Source: Lysobacter spongiicola DSM 21749
Lineage (GTDB): Bacteria; Pseudomonadota; Gammaproteobacteria; Xanthomonadales; Xanthomonadaceae
Length of the DNA: 64,000 nt
Reading direction: 5' to 3'
Assembly: GCF_900167055.1 (NCBI RefSeq)
Contig: NZ_FUXP01000005.1
Coordinates: forward strand, 149,215 to 213,214
Part shown: one piece after another, positions 63,777 to 64,000 of the stretch
How positions within the stretch are numbered: the stretch's first letter is position 1
Layout of the letters: each line of letters opens with the position of its first letter
Made by a program: the position numbers and the translations under genes
Notes under the pieces: generated by a model
Databases searched by the model: none
The model's input: the letters and a program-made list of their open reading frames with translations, nothing else
Told to the model about the DNA's origin: nothing

Positions 63777-64000
63777 ATGGCGACTATAACCCTTGGTATC
63801 GATCTGTCGAAGCAGGTGTTTTCCACCTGCATGCTCGACGGCTCCGGCCGTGTCATGCAGCGTCGCGAGATGCGCCGCGATGCGTTCGCCGCCTGGCTTG
63901 CGCAATGTCCAGCGGGGGCGATCGTGGCGATGGAAGCCTGTAGCGGTGCCCATCATTGGGCGCGGCGCTGCAGCGAACATGGCCTCAACCCCAGGCTGAT
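63777..64000 (+). CDS. IS110-family DEDD transposase (partial, 5' end)
   Basis: The first 74 residues are in the window: MATITLGIDLSKQVFSTCML..., with the first catalytic Asp in GIDLSK, then VAMEACSGAHHWARRC with the Glu of the DEDD (RuvC-like) set. The C-terminal serine domain lies off the right edge. GAGGAG precedes the ATG by 8 bp, inside the inverted repeat. The sequence is complete as far as seen, with no frameshift. Confidence 0.9.
   Translation, partial: MATITLGIDLSKQVFSTCMLDGSGRVMQRREMRRDAFAAWLAQCPAGAIVAMEACSGAHHWARRCSEHGLNPRL

Larger units (their letters stand above)
63684..64000 (+). mobile_element. IS110-family element (left end; continues beyond window)
   Basis: The attC match stops after GGCTTGGACGA at 63,683 and new DNA with an IS110 transposase begins. 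No flanking duplication is expected for this family. An inverted-repeat arm GGAGACTTCCCCTC begins 7 bp inside this edge. IS1111-attC type elements of the IS110 family insert specifically in attC sites and have sub-terminal repeats, so this copy probably belongs to that group. The right end is not visible. Confidence 0.7.

Overview
The window is high-GC DNA from a gammaproteobacterial chromosome, most likely Xanthomonadaceae (Lysobacter, Luteimonas or Stenotrophomonas relatives). The clues are an E2-MscS-E3 pyruvate dehydrogenase cluster whose E2 and E3 both carry lipoyl domains, YajQ, DUF1415, DUF3247- and DUF3297-type proteins, GTAGGAGCG...CGCTCCTAC REP palindromes, and an integron attC family of the kind known from xanthomonads. 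Genus is an inference; no rRNA or tRNA gene was seen. No gene-free stretch exceeds 300 bp.

Layout. 1-1.6 kb: start of the ATP synthase operon (atpI-atpB-atpE, minus strand) with a readable promoter. 1.7-6.4 kb: aceF-mscS-lpdA. 6.6-16.2 kb: housekeeping and envelope genes (OmpW-like porin, EamA transporter, YajQ, DUF1415, RsuA, an RsmC/RlmG-type methylase, Nei, and the YbbA/YbbP ABC pair divergent from the SGNH esterase TesA). 17-20.5 kb: an ECF sigma factor with a membrane partner gene, bracketed by two near-identical REP pairs, then an M23 peptidase and an L,D-transpeptidase. 20.6-22.4 kb: a bacterial NHEJ pair, Ku plus a stand-alone LigD-type polymerase domain. 22.5-33 kb: cold-shock protein, Mn catalase, ZIP transporter, ABC-2 exporter, an HD-GYP-like protein with a damaged metal site, and a second MscS channel. 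32.6-34.9 kb: an ECF42-type sigma factor with two DGPF/YCII proteins and a candidate self-recognised promoter. 34.9-37.5 kb: SoxR with a divergent MFS pump and a near-canonical sox box in a 19-bp-spacer promoter, followed by a glycosyltransferase. 37.5-41.8 kb: an RND pump whose lipoprotein adaptor is frameshifted. 44-48.7 kb: a PAS histidine kinase and a MASE1-PAS-GGDEF-EAL protein whose EAL domain has lost catalytic residues.

54-64 kb is accessory in character: mostly small minus-strand genes (GNAT, GFA, VOC, DUF1801, secreted hydrolase, small membrane proteins) leading into integron-type attC sites. One cassette (61.8-62.4 kb) has its last codons inside an attC. The next attC is split by an IS3-family element (22-bp inverted repeats, 3-bp duplication, frameshifted orfB), and the same attC is abutted by an IS110-family element running off the window end. 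This remnant cassette array without a visible integrase, with two IS elements in one attC, is the most unusual part. No wholly new defence or biosynthetic system could be supported from sequence alone.
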